A DNA stretch of 64,000 nt. It comes from Ectocarpus siliculosus (lineage: Eukaryota; Sar; Phaeophyceae; Ectocarpales; Ectocarpaceae). The stretch spans positions 400,869 to 464,868 of the forward strand of contig FN648564.1 of the NCBI GenBank assembly GCA_000310025.1, written 5' to 3'. The position numbers and the translations under genes are program-made. Positions 10,086 through 21,591 of this stretch are shown piece after piece. Within the stretch, counting starts at the first letter, position 1; the number at the start of each line of letters is the position of its first letter. Below the pieces are notes generated by a model. That model made no database searches. It saw nothing but the letters and a program-made list of their open reading frames with translations, and had not been told where the DNA came from.

Positions 10086-13000
10086 TCAACCCTCGTCCTC
10101 ACCTTCCTCGGCGGCTACCGGAGGCGGCCCGTCCACCAGAGACACCGGGACTGGCGGGGGAACGAAGGCTCCCCCCGCCGCCGCCTCTTCCTGCAGCTTG
10201 CGCCTCTTGCGCCGCGCGAGTCTCTTCCTCCTCCGCTCCGCGACTTCCTGCGGGCTCGTATCCTTGGGTATCACACCTATCTTCTCGAGGTAGTCTTTGG
10301 TGCGGTACAGAAGGGTCGCCGACCACGGCTCCCCTTCGTACTGGTACCTGTTCACGACACAGGATCTGGCCTCGTTCATCCCGATCACCTTGCCCGCCCT
10401 GGGTGCGGAAGAACAAAATAGGGGAGAAAATAAGAAGAGCTTTGAGACCGTCGCCCGAGATGCGCGACAGCGGCGGACTCCTGTAGGTGAAATGTTGTAA
10501 CGTGAGAGTCGACGCTAAATAAACAAGCGATAACAGCGGGCGTGCAACCATGTGCTTTCTTCGCGTATGGCTCCGGTCGCGGCAACGGCGGTGGCGCGGG
10601 ACGTGGGGTGGCGAACAGCCATGGTGGTCGTGGTGGCGGGGGATGCCACACTTGTTGTGAAGATACCACACTCGTTGTGATGAACTCCGCGGTACTCTGC
10701 AAAGCCTCTGGTGGTAGTCGCCCTAGCAATCCCCATTAATTCACCACCATAATCACGCCTGGAACGCCAAACAGAAGCGCGTGTGGTATCCCCCGTAACC
10801 ACGACCACCACGTCCGCCACCGTGGCCGTCGCAACCGGAGAGGCAAACAAACCACGCCTAACGCAGCTCTTCCTCTATTTTTCCTCTATGCGTACGGGAG
10901 AAAGCGGGAAAAGTGGGCACCCGGATATGTTCGTTTTGTCGCCAACCTTGTGGTAGAGGCGAACTTCTCCCCCTCCCCTGCTCCCGCCCCTGCGCCTCCA
11001 GTGCGTTTGGCGTCGGTCTTGTTGGCCTGCTTGTAGGAGCTCGCCGCTGCGTACGTTCGGTAGTTGTCCGCGAAACTGCGAAAAGGGGTGGGTGGGCGGG
11101 GTGGGCGGGGTGGGGAGAGAAACAGGCAGAACAGCGCAGAGAACGAAGGTAGCGTTAAACTACTTCCGTAGCTCACGAAAGGTAAACTCGTCGGCGACAC
11201 AGACACGCAGGGATATTAGCGAAACTACATAGAGAAGGAGAATCGTACAGTACATTTTGCACGTTTGCCGATGGTCAAGAGGCGGCAGAAAGAGATAGAG
11301 AGAAGGCAACACACCCTCGAACGCACGCATGTTTGATTCAACGTAGCTCGGCCCTACCACGGTAGGGGGGGTTGCCTGCTTTAGGTACACTCTTGCGTGG
11401 CACCCTTCGAACCTACGCCTTTGTTATGGACGATGGAGGGAGCTGTTCCAACTTCAGCAACATCGCCATTCGGAGACAAAACCAAGCCAGCCGCCGTCGT
11501 TTCCGACCACAAGCTACACAATGTTGTCGGTAAGGCACGTCTAGCTTCAAAGGAGAGGCAGAGCTGGCCCGGGATCGCTTCTGCGCAACACCTACCAGGC
11601 CAGGTTGGCTACCTGAGATACCATTGGGTCCAGCACCAGTGGCCTCCGTATCCCTCGCTGTATTTTCCGACACCGGCGAAGAGGGGAGGGCGAGTGCTAC
11701 TTGCTGCCTCTCACAACCCACGAGAGCAGAGGAAACTCCACAAATTGCCAGATTGAAGAGCAAAACGGGTCTGTACACCGTCGCCATCTGCGCCGGTGTG
11801 GATGTGCTTGACGATACAAGCAACCTAAACAACGAAACAAATCACTCACTCTTTGCCGACCAAGGCGCAGTCGCGCCACACGACCTTTATCGTCCCGAGC
11901 TCGCTCGCTACTGCGTCCGGCAGTGACTGTCCACCGATTTCCTTTTCCCTCAGGGTGGTGTACCTTCCGCGCGGAGAGGCAAAAAATAAAGAGCTCAAGC
12001 AAGTGAGAACAGAGGCAGGCCAGACTTTGTTTGCGACTACTTCAACCGCCGTGCCTTCCAACATGGCGTGTTCATCATCGTGGTATCGCATCGTCCACCG
12101 TCTCATTTCTGCAGCGGCCATCTAGTGAACCACGTGAGTAGTGCACAGCAAAGAAGACAAGCAAACAAGTATATCACGAGTGAGTGGTCTTTGGTGATCC
12201 ATCTAAAGCTGCTTGAGCTCATGGAGACGCTGTGGGATGGGCGGGCCCACGTACGCCTTTCTCGCCGTAACGCCGTACCGGCCAAGGAGGGAAACTCCGA
12301 TAACACATAGATTGCCGTGTGCCCACGGCTGCTTCCCCAATTGATTTTTTTTGACCCGGGGAAAAAGCGCGCACGCACGGACGCACGCGTGGCGCGGAGT
12401 GGTTGCTCCAAAAGAATAAGATCCGTTGGGAGATGGTGGTGGTGGGGAACCTTACCGGTTTTCTCGTCGTTACTACTTTGGGCGCTGAAAAAGTTGCGGG
12501 TTCTTTCCTTGTCGTTCGTGCCACAAATTGTCTTGGCTTTCTTCTTAGGGGGCATTGCAAGGGGAACAGACACGGTCGACGCGGCACACCATAATATGTC
12601 GTGATATGGATGTATGTGCGGGGCGACGACATCCGAACACGATCTTGCGTAATTTGCGTAACGCTTTGTTTGTTCGCGTGCCCCCTCACATGTGGGTTGG
12701 TGTTGTTCCGCTCCTTGCTGACACCAGCGTGTCGACACCCCAAAACACAGCAAAGTCATAACAATGGACACAGTGGATACATGCAGCAGTAGTGTGGAAT
12801 GTTGTGTTTGGGGGCGGTGCTGCTGCTGTTGTTTGGTCCGAAAAGAGGAAAAACGCGAGAAATTACGCTTTTGTGCATGTTGGCGCAGACCAAAACAGTG
12901 AGTTTAGAACGCTTGACATATATAAACGATTAGTGGTGAGTGCACAGAAGCCTGTGATGCTGTAGAAGTTTTGTCCGAAAAGATTGTGCACGTTGGGACA

Positions 13001-16000
13001 GGCCAACGCAGCCAAAACGGTGAGTCGCGGAACACACATGAAGGCCGTTGTTGGTGTTGTTTCGCTCCTTGCTGACACCAGCGTGTCGACACCCCAGTGT
13101 GTGGCAGCACACAGTAGCGTGGGAGCACATGTGCGAGCACACAGCACACACAGCTGTACATTAGTGTGCAATGTTGTTTGTTGTCTGGTGGGGAAAAGCT
13201 TTCATCCAGACCCACGCCTGCACACAGCAGTACTGCGCTGGGGTCGCTGCCATCATCGCGACAACAAGCTTTCATCCAGACCCACGCCTGCGCACAGCAG
13301 TACTGCTGCTGTATTGCAGCGAGATTGCACGCTCGTGGTGGGAGACAGCAGTCAGTGTAGAACGCACGACATCTTGTGGGAGCACATAACAATGGACACA
13401 CGCAGCAGTAGTGGTGAATGTTGTGTCTGGGGCCGGTGCTGCTGCTGTTGTTTGGTCCGAAAAGAGGAATAACGCGAGAAATGACGCTTTTGTGCATGTT
13501 GGCGTAGACCAAAACAGTGAGTTTAGAACGCTTGACATATATAAACGATTCCAATTCCTTGAGCGTCTCTCAAGCAAGCAAAAAGTGTGACAACGTTTGA
13601 CTTGTTGTAACTATAGAAGTGATTACATGCTTTCACTTGTTAAATGTGTCGATTTCCATTACATGTTTCACTTGAATACAGTATGGATCTCGATCAGTTT
13701 TTTTACTTGATTAAAGTATGGATTTTTGTCAGTTTTTTTACTCGATTAAAGTATCGAAATTTCGGACAGGATTTCTTTATTGCTTTTTTCGGAATTGCGC
13801 TGGCTCAAACCCCAATTTTGCAATTGGGGAAAAAAATGGCGTCGACGTCACCCATGAATGTGAACCGACATAACAGCCGGGGCAATTGCACAGGTTCCTC
13901 GCCTTCACCGAACGGTATCAGAAAAATAAAAACGGCACACACTGCTGGACGCTCGTGTCGCTGAAGCAGTCGTCGCACCCCCGGTCTGCGCGCTATCTCG
14001 GCGCACATGGAGGCCAAGCCCTTGACCGTACTCATCCTGAACAAAACATCGTCGTGCCAAAAAAACATTTAAGAACCGCAATGTGGGCGCAAATCGGGTG
14101 TGCATTTCATTCACATAGGGTTGCTACACACCTGGGTAGGGAAAACAGCAGCTCTTGGATGCCCTCTTCCGTAGGGATTCCCTCAAAAATGACGCTGTCG
14201 CCGGCGGGTACGTACTTTTCCGCGACCTGTTCCGCATAGACGGATTCGGAGAAGAGCAAGAGACCCGAGCTCGTATCAATCCCTTGCTTTAACTCTGGAA
14301 AATCCTAGATGACATTCGAAGTGGTTCAGGTTCTGGGGAGGGAGGTTGTACGCCGTTTCGCTGCCATTTGAAGGTTGGGGAATATAATTTTGTCGTTTCG
14401 AGGGGTGTCTGGAGCGCTGAAATACAAAGGATTGCCGGGGGGTACAACGTCCCCCGCCTCAGGGCGAAGCGATACTCACCGCCGTTGTGTCAGCGCCCGT
14501 TGCCAGTCCCTCTAACCCAAAGACAACGTGCGCGTAGTTCGCACACGAACGAAACCAAAGGCAGACACCGCGCTGTAGGTCGTTCTTTCATCGCCAGCTC
14601 AGACAATCGCGGATTGGTTGCCGAAACAACACAGTGCCCGTGACCGAAAACAAGAGCTTGCTGGACAGCTCGTGTGCGTGCGACCGGGCGAAGGACGCCA
14701 CCCACAGCATGTTTACTACCACGGCGCCACGCGCTTCAAGAGGGAGAATCCCATGCCACACAGATGGAAGTAGTACTCCGCTGACCTTCTGGCCGTCGAC
14801 GTATAGCTGGGCGAAGTTTCCTTTGCCCGAGTTGTTCCGCACGGCCACCGTGTACGGACTCTGTTTCGAAGTTGTTGAGGACAGCGTGCATGGTGTTCCA
14901 CGCCAGTTAGTAGGCATACACGCGCGCAGCGCCCCGGGCACAAAAACATGGTAGCGCGCACGCAAGGTGTGCAGAGGACGATCGAGCTTTCAGAAAAAAA
15001 GCCGCGGTTCAATGCGCACAATGGTCACAAAGACCAGTACTACGCCACGTCCTTCACAGCAGTAGCTTGTAGGATGGGGGGGAGTCAGCGGTTTCGCTGA
15101 AATGTACGCATCAGCCAATAATGCATTGTTTGTGAACGATGGTTCTATGGCTACCTCCGAAAGGTACTCACCACGGGCCACTTTTGAGTGTTGCTCTCCC
15201 TAGCGCCGAGCCCCTTGACCTCTTCCGTGTAGACGACGCCGTAGGAAACCTTGGAGCTTCATGGAGAACAGGAGGGGGGTGGCAATGCCGGGGTGCGTTT
15301 GAATGAGATTATGCATCATCGCTTTCGAGGCGGAGCAGAGGGGGGGGTGGCTCATTCGTGTTGGCAGAGGGAAGGTTGTGTGATGAGTGTGCGGCAACCT
15401 GTCGGGAATCTGTCGGGAAGTGACTCGCCGCCTACGTGCTCTGGTAAGAATGCCAATGCGTGCGCGTGTCGCTCATTTAAACACGCAGAGCCGCAGGGAT
15501 TTTGCCACAGGATCCTTCGGCTGTCGAGTGTTTCACTTTTGCGAACCCCTTGCACTAAGCGGAGGAAATAAATTGCGACGTGCACAATAGGCACCTCCAC
15601 CTCACCCTCGAGCGTTTCGTCGCCACGGGTGTGTTGTCTTGCTTCAAAACAAGCTTCCTATGACCCACCTGACATTACGCCGTGCTCCATCAATGCCTGG
15701 AATATATGCCGGGATGAATGAAAATATATCAGAGGCACAGGCAACATATGCGCGGTGCCTTGGAGTATCGCCTATTCTGTGAAAAAAAAAATTAACAAAT
15801 GAACGATTCCAACATGCCTACCACAACACCCATACACACTCAAAGCACTGCACTACTTGTAGCAACGCACGCAAAGGTGATCTTACAAGAGCATCATCTG
15901 GATGTACGTCTTGCCGTCCTTGTGGCTGATCTCTTCGAGCTTCTGGCCGCCCACCTGTAGAAACCAAGAGATGAGGAAATGACGGGCAGCGGCAACGTAG

Positions 16001-18251
16001 ACGTAAGGCCTACATACCACGGGGAACATATTTCCAGCGAACACAAAAGAATAGCATTCCGAAACCTAAAAGCGAGGGTAAGGTACGGAGGCTCGCTATC
16101 ACGGAAGCCTGAAAAGAACGTTCGCCGAAAAAAGACTGCCGCTCAATTTAGGCTTTCCGAGATCGGAAGGTCAGGCAGAACAGTGAGAGTGCTGTATCGC
16201 CACCCAGAACGCTAGCAACAGGTGTCGAAGTCACTTCTCACCATATTACAAGGCTGCGCCGGCAAGAATAACCGCTGCGAGTCGTCCTTTTTTCATCTGA
16301 CCAAGCTGGGGTGTGTGCTGTTCTCATGTTCCCTGTAGCCACCACGAACAAACGCAGCTTGTCGGCTCACGTATATCCCAGGACAAAAAAGCATTTGATC
16401 AGGGGTAGCAGCCACAGCTCGCGGGGAATAGCGCTGTACAGCTGCTGCTGCGTCACTCTGTGCAGAGAAACCACCGAAAACCCAAATCGGTGGGGGAACG
16501 TACGTATGACGTCTATCGTACGTGACACAAGATATCCCACCCCCTGTACCGATTTTTGAAGCTCGAGTACACTGTACTCGCCCCGGTGGTCAAGTGGTAA
16601 CCTCGAAACCGCGAGTCGCAAAGTTGTGAGTTCGATTCCCCATGGGGTGAAAAATTACCAATTTGCGGATGAAAGCTATATAGCTGCAAAAGCTCGTGAG
16701 TGCCAAATTTCGACGTTAGAACCGTTGACGAGGGAAAAGGACGGCTGGACCCTTCTCGATAAAAAATAATTTTCAGCACGCACCGCAGGAGGAAGGTGGG
16801 GCATGAAAAGAAAAAGAAGAAAGAAGAAAGAAGAAAATAGCCCCGGTGTTTACCCCCTCCTGCGTGACCCTGGATGGTTGTAGTTGTGCGAAAAAATACA
16901 CAGAAAAGTGCAAGTAGTACTCATCAAGACACACGAAACACGTGTAGACTAAGGCACACACTAAAATGGGAGAACTGCTGTCGCCATAATAAAAAGGACG
17001 AAAACATACGCACAACACACTCCAGTCGAAGAGGATGCGTACACCCAGCGAGACGTTGTCGGAAAGCTCTCGCCGAGACGGTTCCCGCATCACCATTATC
17101 GGCACCGCCACTCTTTGTGGTGTGGGGCAACCGATCCTTGAAAATGGTCCGGGGGGTGTGGTACTGTATTTTGTGTCATCTACAGCGTACAGCAGTCACC
17201 TACGGTACTGATGGTATGCACACGCCAACCGCCGTTCGTTCCAGGAGCCTGCTATTGTTTTGTTGTTGATGACTCGGATTCAATATTCAATAGTCGACAT
17301 GATCCGCCCCAAAGCATCGCAGAGACATAGACTACCGCAAGGTATTGGGTCGGCTACCCCGCGGCTCATTACCCTGCCCCATCTACAGCAAAGATGTACC
17401 AGGTTGGTTGCAGCCAAAAAGAAAAATCTTTCTTTTCTTTTCTTTTTTTTTCGTACAATAGACTACTGCTGTCTGCTCCATGACAAAGGTAGGCTGCTGT
17501 GCATGTCTCTTTCGGGCGTTTTACAATCGGCAGCAGTACCACATGTGCGAGGGTAACCACGCATTTACCTGAGTCCGGTGGGTCCTTTCACATAAGACTT
17601 CCTGCATAATTTTAGTTTACTGACAGGGCAGAACGCATAGCGGTCCAAACTGGTCTGTGCATCCTATTCATCGCTGCCGAAGACTCACAGACTCACACAA
17701 TTCGCCGAATCTTGCAGACTGAACGCTACACCTTCTTGTACTGTAACACAACGAATCCATCTCTACCCACAGACGAGAGCACAGGATAGAGTAACAACGA
17801 AACCTAGCGTTAGCGGAGGCGCTAACTACAGTAGTACTGCTGTGATCATTCCCCGAGCGACATAAACTTCAAGGGACTTCCATCTCATCAATTTAAAATT
17901 CAAATCATGGCAGCGCGCGAGGGGGGCGCGAATGTGCCAGACTGCTGTGTAGCTCACGGCATCAGTTGGAAGCACGAAAACAACAGGAAACGGCACACGG
18001 GAGAGAGTGGCACTGCTGTACTCCAGTGTTAGGAGATGCGGAGAGGGTGGGCATCGCATGTTTGTGGCCGCACACGTGCCATCGCTAGACAGCAGTAGAG
18101 GCGCCACAGACCGCATACGACTCTATATACAACGCATATCACGGGAGAGAGGAGGGTGTGTCTCCTTCTGACAGCCAACTCACTGACGAGCACACTCAAA
18201 CGTACCACTTACCACGACACGGAACTCGTTTTCACCCTTCCCATCACGCAT
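10086..18251 (-). CDS. DUF7918 family protein, copy 2 (complete)
   Basis: Unknown function. Eight exons read 18251 down to 10086: 18213-18251, 15887-15954, 15172-15256, 14786-14860, 14132-14226, 11850-11963, 10947-11075, 10086-10398. They give 305 aa with every phase matching. Landmarks: residues 1-64 start with M-R-D-G-K-G-E-N-E-F and include K-T-Y-I; 65-89 hold P-Y-T-V-A-V-R-N and Y-V-D-G-Q-K; 90-121 hold F-E-G-I-P-T and E-L-L-F; 122-158 hold L-G-T-I-K-V-V-W; 159-202 are a G/A-rich linker; 203-305 hold N-E-A-R-S-C, P-W-S-A-T-L-L-Y-R-T and I-G-V-I-P, then a basic run that could be a nuclear signal and a proline-rich end. DUF7918 proteins share this layout (recalled, not searched). No signal peptide or membrane segment is seen. 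The first exon codes only 13 residues, but copy 3 repeats it exactly in length. Confidence 0.82.
12308..12405. repeat. Dispersed repeat, short form
   Basis: The edges of the 7160-7650 repeat (GATTGCCGTGTGCCCACGGC, then AAAGCGCGCACGCACGGACG) are joined directly here, inside an intron of DUF7918 copy 2. Either this is an internally deleted copy or the other gained about 390 bp. Confidence 0.75.
12690..13555. repeat. Nested direct-repeat block in an intron of DUF7918 copy 2
   Basis: A segment of about 145 bp at about 12790-12932 recurs at about 13411-13551 and ends in TTGACATATATAAACGATT both times. A second motif, CTTGCTGACACCAGCGTGTC, occurs at 12714 and 13071. A third unit of about 40 bp, starting AGCTTTCATCCAGACCCACG, occurs near 13197 and 13267. 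No coding domain is seen. The layout could be a small non-autonomous terminal-repeat element or a local amplification. Confidence 0.8.
16578..16650 (+). other. tRNA-like sequence (tRNA pseudogene or SINE head)
   Basis: A seven-base acceptor-like stem (CGCCCCG with TGGGGTG, two G-T pairs) encloses an A-box-like TGGTCAAGTGG and a B-box-like AGTTCGATTCC at tRNA spacing. The T-stem does not pair and the anticodon loop has the wrong size, so a working tRNA is unlikely. A tRNA-derived SINE or tRNA pseudogene fits better. Confidence 0.5.
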
Positions 18252-19157
18252 GGTGCCTTCGTTTCTTCTGGCTGACTGGATAGAGCCGGGCAGCAGCAGT
18301 CGACACAGCGACAAATCAAATAACAGGACAGAGCGACACAGCCACAGCAGGACTTCGGAGCAGCGAAAGACAATAGGGGTCTCTCTGATGAGCAATAGTG
18401 GGAGGGGGGGGACCTTGTTAAATGGTTCATGTTTTATTGTGTGCCCCCGCTGCCCACACACCAAGCACACACTCGCCACACACACAAGAGACAAGTGCAC
18501 AGGTGCATACAATGCAGGTAGCATGGTGAAGGTAAATCTCCCCCAGGATGCATACACGTACAGTATCCCAACGATACAACGTGCCTACTTCGTGCAACTC
18601 TACCGTCACAAGGTGCTAACTACGAGGTGCAAACTTCAAGAGGTACCAGGACACCAACCACATCTTCACCAACGAGTTAAATCGAAGTCGTATCTTCCGA
18701 CGATCGTAACACTTTTCATCATATATTCTCATCAGCACGACAAGAGTATACCCCCCACGAACCGTCTGCGAGTAGCGACCATCGTGGTCTAAACTCTGCC
18801 TCAATCTCCACCGGCAATATCAGAGTCTCGACCTCGTGCCCTGGTGACTGAGATGTCGACGTAGCGAAAGTCTGTATGTAGACAACGCAAATAAATCAAC
18901 TTGTTTGTTGCGGAATGTAAAGAAAGGGGGACGACGGAGAGAGTTTAAGTATGATGCGCACGCGGAAATTTACAAGTTAAGTCTACAGTTGTAGGTTGAG
19001 CCCCTTCTAAAAAACTCGTGTACCGGCGGGAAAATTGTTGCGATGAACGCCAAAAATAGGAGATCACCCATGACCAATGAAAGCGTGTTCGTTCGCAGTT
19101 GACACTTCTGACACTTCGTTCGCTATAATACAGGTAGGTACATACCATCTCAACGAT

Positions 19158-19180
19158 CAGCGGGTTAGCACGATCGATCC
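19158..19180 (-). repeat. Dispersed 23-nt motif, site 3
   Basis: The reverse complement reads GGATCGATCGTGCTAACCCG followed by CTG. It is related to the motif at 1653 and 4542 and is again preceded on its own strand by a GT/T-rich run. Confidence 0.45.
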
Positions 19181-19341
19181 CAACAAAAAAATACACACGG
19201 ACACAAAGAATATACCTGCACCGACTTCCTTGTGCCCAGCCTCCCGTGCGCCCCCCCGCATCGGGTGACCTACCTAATGGACTTGTAAGGCGTCTCGTTT
19301 GGGTGTTTTGTCGGCCAGGGGTGGCGTCATTCAACCAATTG

Positions 19342-19364
19342 GTCAGCCAGTTCGCTTGGCCGAT
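19342..19364 (-). repeat. Dispersed 23-nt motif, site 4 (most diverged)
   Basis: The reverse complement reads CATCGGCCAAGCGAACTGGC followed by TGA. The ends agree with site 1 and the middle has diverged. Confidence 0.4.
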
Positions 19365-21143
19365 GCTAACGAAAAGCATGCGCACGATGCTAATAAAAAA
19401 GAATTTGATACTACACACCCGAAACGGGGCACATTCGTAAATTCGAAGCGTACACATAAAGAGAGCTACCGCAGGTCTAAAATTCACGACACGGAAATAT
19501 TCAAACAAACTGAACAACAAGGAAAAAAGGGGGAGAAAAAACAAGCATACCGACCGGCACAATCTAATCACACTGGGCAACTTTGGCAATACTGTTTGGA
19601 GCACAAAATAGGTTCTCGTGGCGCGATCGTTTTCTGTTTTGGCGCCACAAATGATGAAGAAAGTTATGACTACGAGGGGACCAGATTGGTTTTGAACTCT
19701 TGGCGCTGTAATACATGCGACATACAACTTTTGAACGATGACTGAAAAGGTCACCGCGGCGCAGCCTCCGATTACCGAAACTGGAGACGGCGCGAAGCGG
19801 CAAACAAGACACACACTTGGCGGTCGCGTCTCAAGCCGACGAGGGGCGCTCCTAAATCACTTTGCTTGGTGACAACTACGGGCAACAACTACACACCACA
19901 TGCTCAATAACCGTTGACCGTCAAACGAACATGGAGCTGGCAAAACTACAACGCGCAGTGGTTGCTGCTCGACTGATAAAACCGTTCCTACGACAACCTC
20001 CCTCCCATTAGAAGCCGATATATCATTTTCGCACGATTTTTGGCAAGGACAAAAGACACAAGATATGCGAAATAACTCCCGTTGTACCGACCAGGTCGTC
20101 ATATCCTGGAACAAACCGCGCAGGGAAGGCCGCCCAAAGCACGCTACGTGCCCCCCTTTCAATGCTTACCAATGCAGATGCCATGCGCGATACCAGCGAA
20201 TGCCGTGGACGACACCCAGCGGGACACTACAGGCATTGACCACAAAGGCGAGCGCAAAAAAAGGCGAGTCTTAACGCTATGCTTTGGGCACGTGCGCTCG
20301 GCGCCTGGCCGGAATAGCCTGCTTATGTGACTCCAACAGGTTTGGTTTTCCTTAACCCACCCACGCGAGCCTCTTCGCTAGGGGAGCAGAGCTATCAGAC
20401 TGCCACAGAGGGTGTAAGAGTCAAAAATTATACAAGATGCAGTCAGAAATACCAGCAAGAGAACTTGCTAAACCAAAAGGATAGGGGGGGACAATGCCCG
20501 CCGTCCCCCCGGGTACACTGGAAGTCAATACACAAGTTCACGTCGGTAGACACCGCAACCGGCACCAAAACCAAAGGTTCCAGCCAGCAACACCTAGACG
20601 CATGTAATTCGAGCACGCTGCTGCCCTATACTAAAACACCGAATAATTTACTATCTAGCCTCGCCGGGACCCCAGCAGCAAGCCTGCCGTCGCTCAATCT
20701 ATTTTTCCCGTTTCTCACTTGTGGCGGCAAGCAGTGGGTGCAGGATGCGACCTACCCAACGACCCACGGAGAAACCCACAAGCTCGATCACGTTTGAATA
20801 CCCTTCATCGCGGATGCACACGGATTTGCCTTCGCCATCGCTCCGTACTTGTCCGGTAACTCTTCTCTTCGGCTCCCGGCGGTTACACCGAATATTCTCT
20901 TCCCGCCGCCTGCTGCTGCCGCTGCTGCCGTGAACTGGTTCGGATTCAGTTCAAACAGTAAGCACGATCTTCCAGACTCTCGAGGTGTTACCCACAGTGA
21001 TGTTGAGCAGTCCTGGTCCCAGAGCTCTTCCCTGGGTTCCCTGCCGTAGGCTCCACTTCCTGCCGCTGCTTTTCATTCATCGGTTCCGGTTCAGCCTCCA
21101 GCCAACTGACTCTCGTCCTCCAGCCTATCTCCCGCTTCTGATT

Positions 21144-21560
21144 TCAGCCTTGGCCCTCGCCCCCCTCGGTGGCTACCAGAGGCGGTTCGTCCACCAAAGA
21201 CACCGGGACTGGTGGGGGACCAAGGGCCCCCCGCGCCGCCGCCTCGTCCTGCAGCATGCGCCTCTTCTTGCGCCGCGCGATTCTCATTCTCCCCAGCTCG
21301 GCGACTTCCTCCGGGCTCATGAACGGTATGACGCCGATACCTTCGAGGAATGATTTAGTGCGGTAGCGCAGGGTCGCCGACCACGGCTCTCTGACGTACC
21401 GGTACCTGTCCATGACACAGGATCTGGCCTCGTCTAGCTTGAACACCTTGCCTGCCCTGGGAACAGGAAAAAAAAAAGAAAGGGAGAAAGAAAAAATCAA
21501 CAACACAGCTTCGAGACCGTCACCCGAGATGCGCGGCAGCGGTGGGCTGCTCTGGGTGCG

Positions 21561-21591
<31 letters not shown>

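Larger units (their letters stand above)
8680..18370. repeat. Tandem segmental duplication, unit A
   Basis: This unit carries DUF7918 copy 2 with both flanks and is matched in the same orientation by unit B (19730-31690). All eight exons align, and so do parts of introns (for example 11500-11650 with 26550-26720, and 12060-12180 with 29050-29170), the leader upstream of the start codon and about 1.4 kb of 3' flank. Edges are approximate because they were read by eye. Confidence 0.75.
18252..21143. other. Spacer between DUF7918 copies 2 and 3
   Basis: No gene was recognised. The first part (18252-18370) is the leader side of copy 2 and resembles 31578-31690. The last part (from about 19730) is the 3' flank of copy 3 and resembles the flank of copy 2. 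Two minus-strand sites of the dispersed 23-nt motif lie at 19158-19180 and 19342-19364. Confidence 0.55.

Noticed and set aside
11413-11700. Exon candidate with C-S-L-W-S-x-T-T-A similar between copies 2 (11.5 kb) and 3 (26.6 kb)
   Set aside because: The matching frame carries an indel and stops, flanking intron is equally similar, and exons 6 and 7 already join in phase without it. It is shared intron sequence.
12904-13554. 216-codon minus-strand open frame
   Set aside because: It runs across the nested direct repeats inside an intron, is rich in C and W from repeat translation, and has no counterpart in copy 3.
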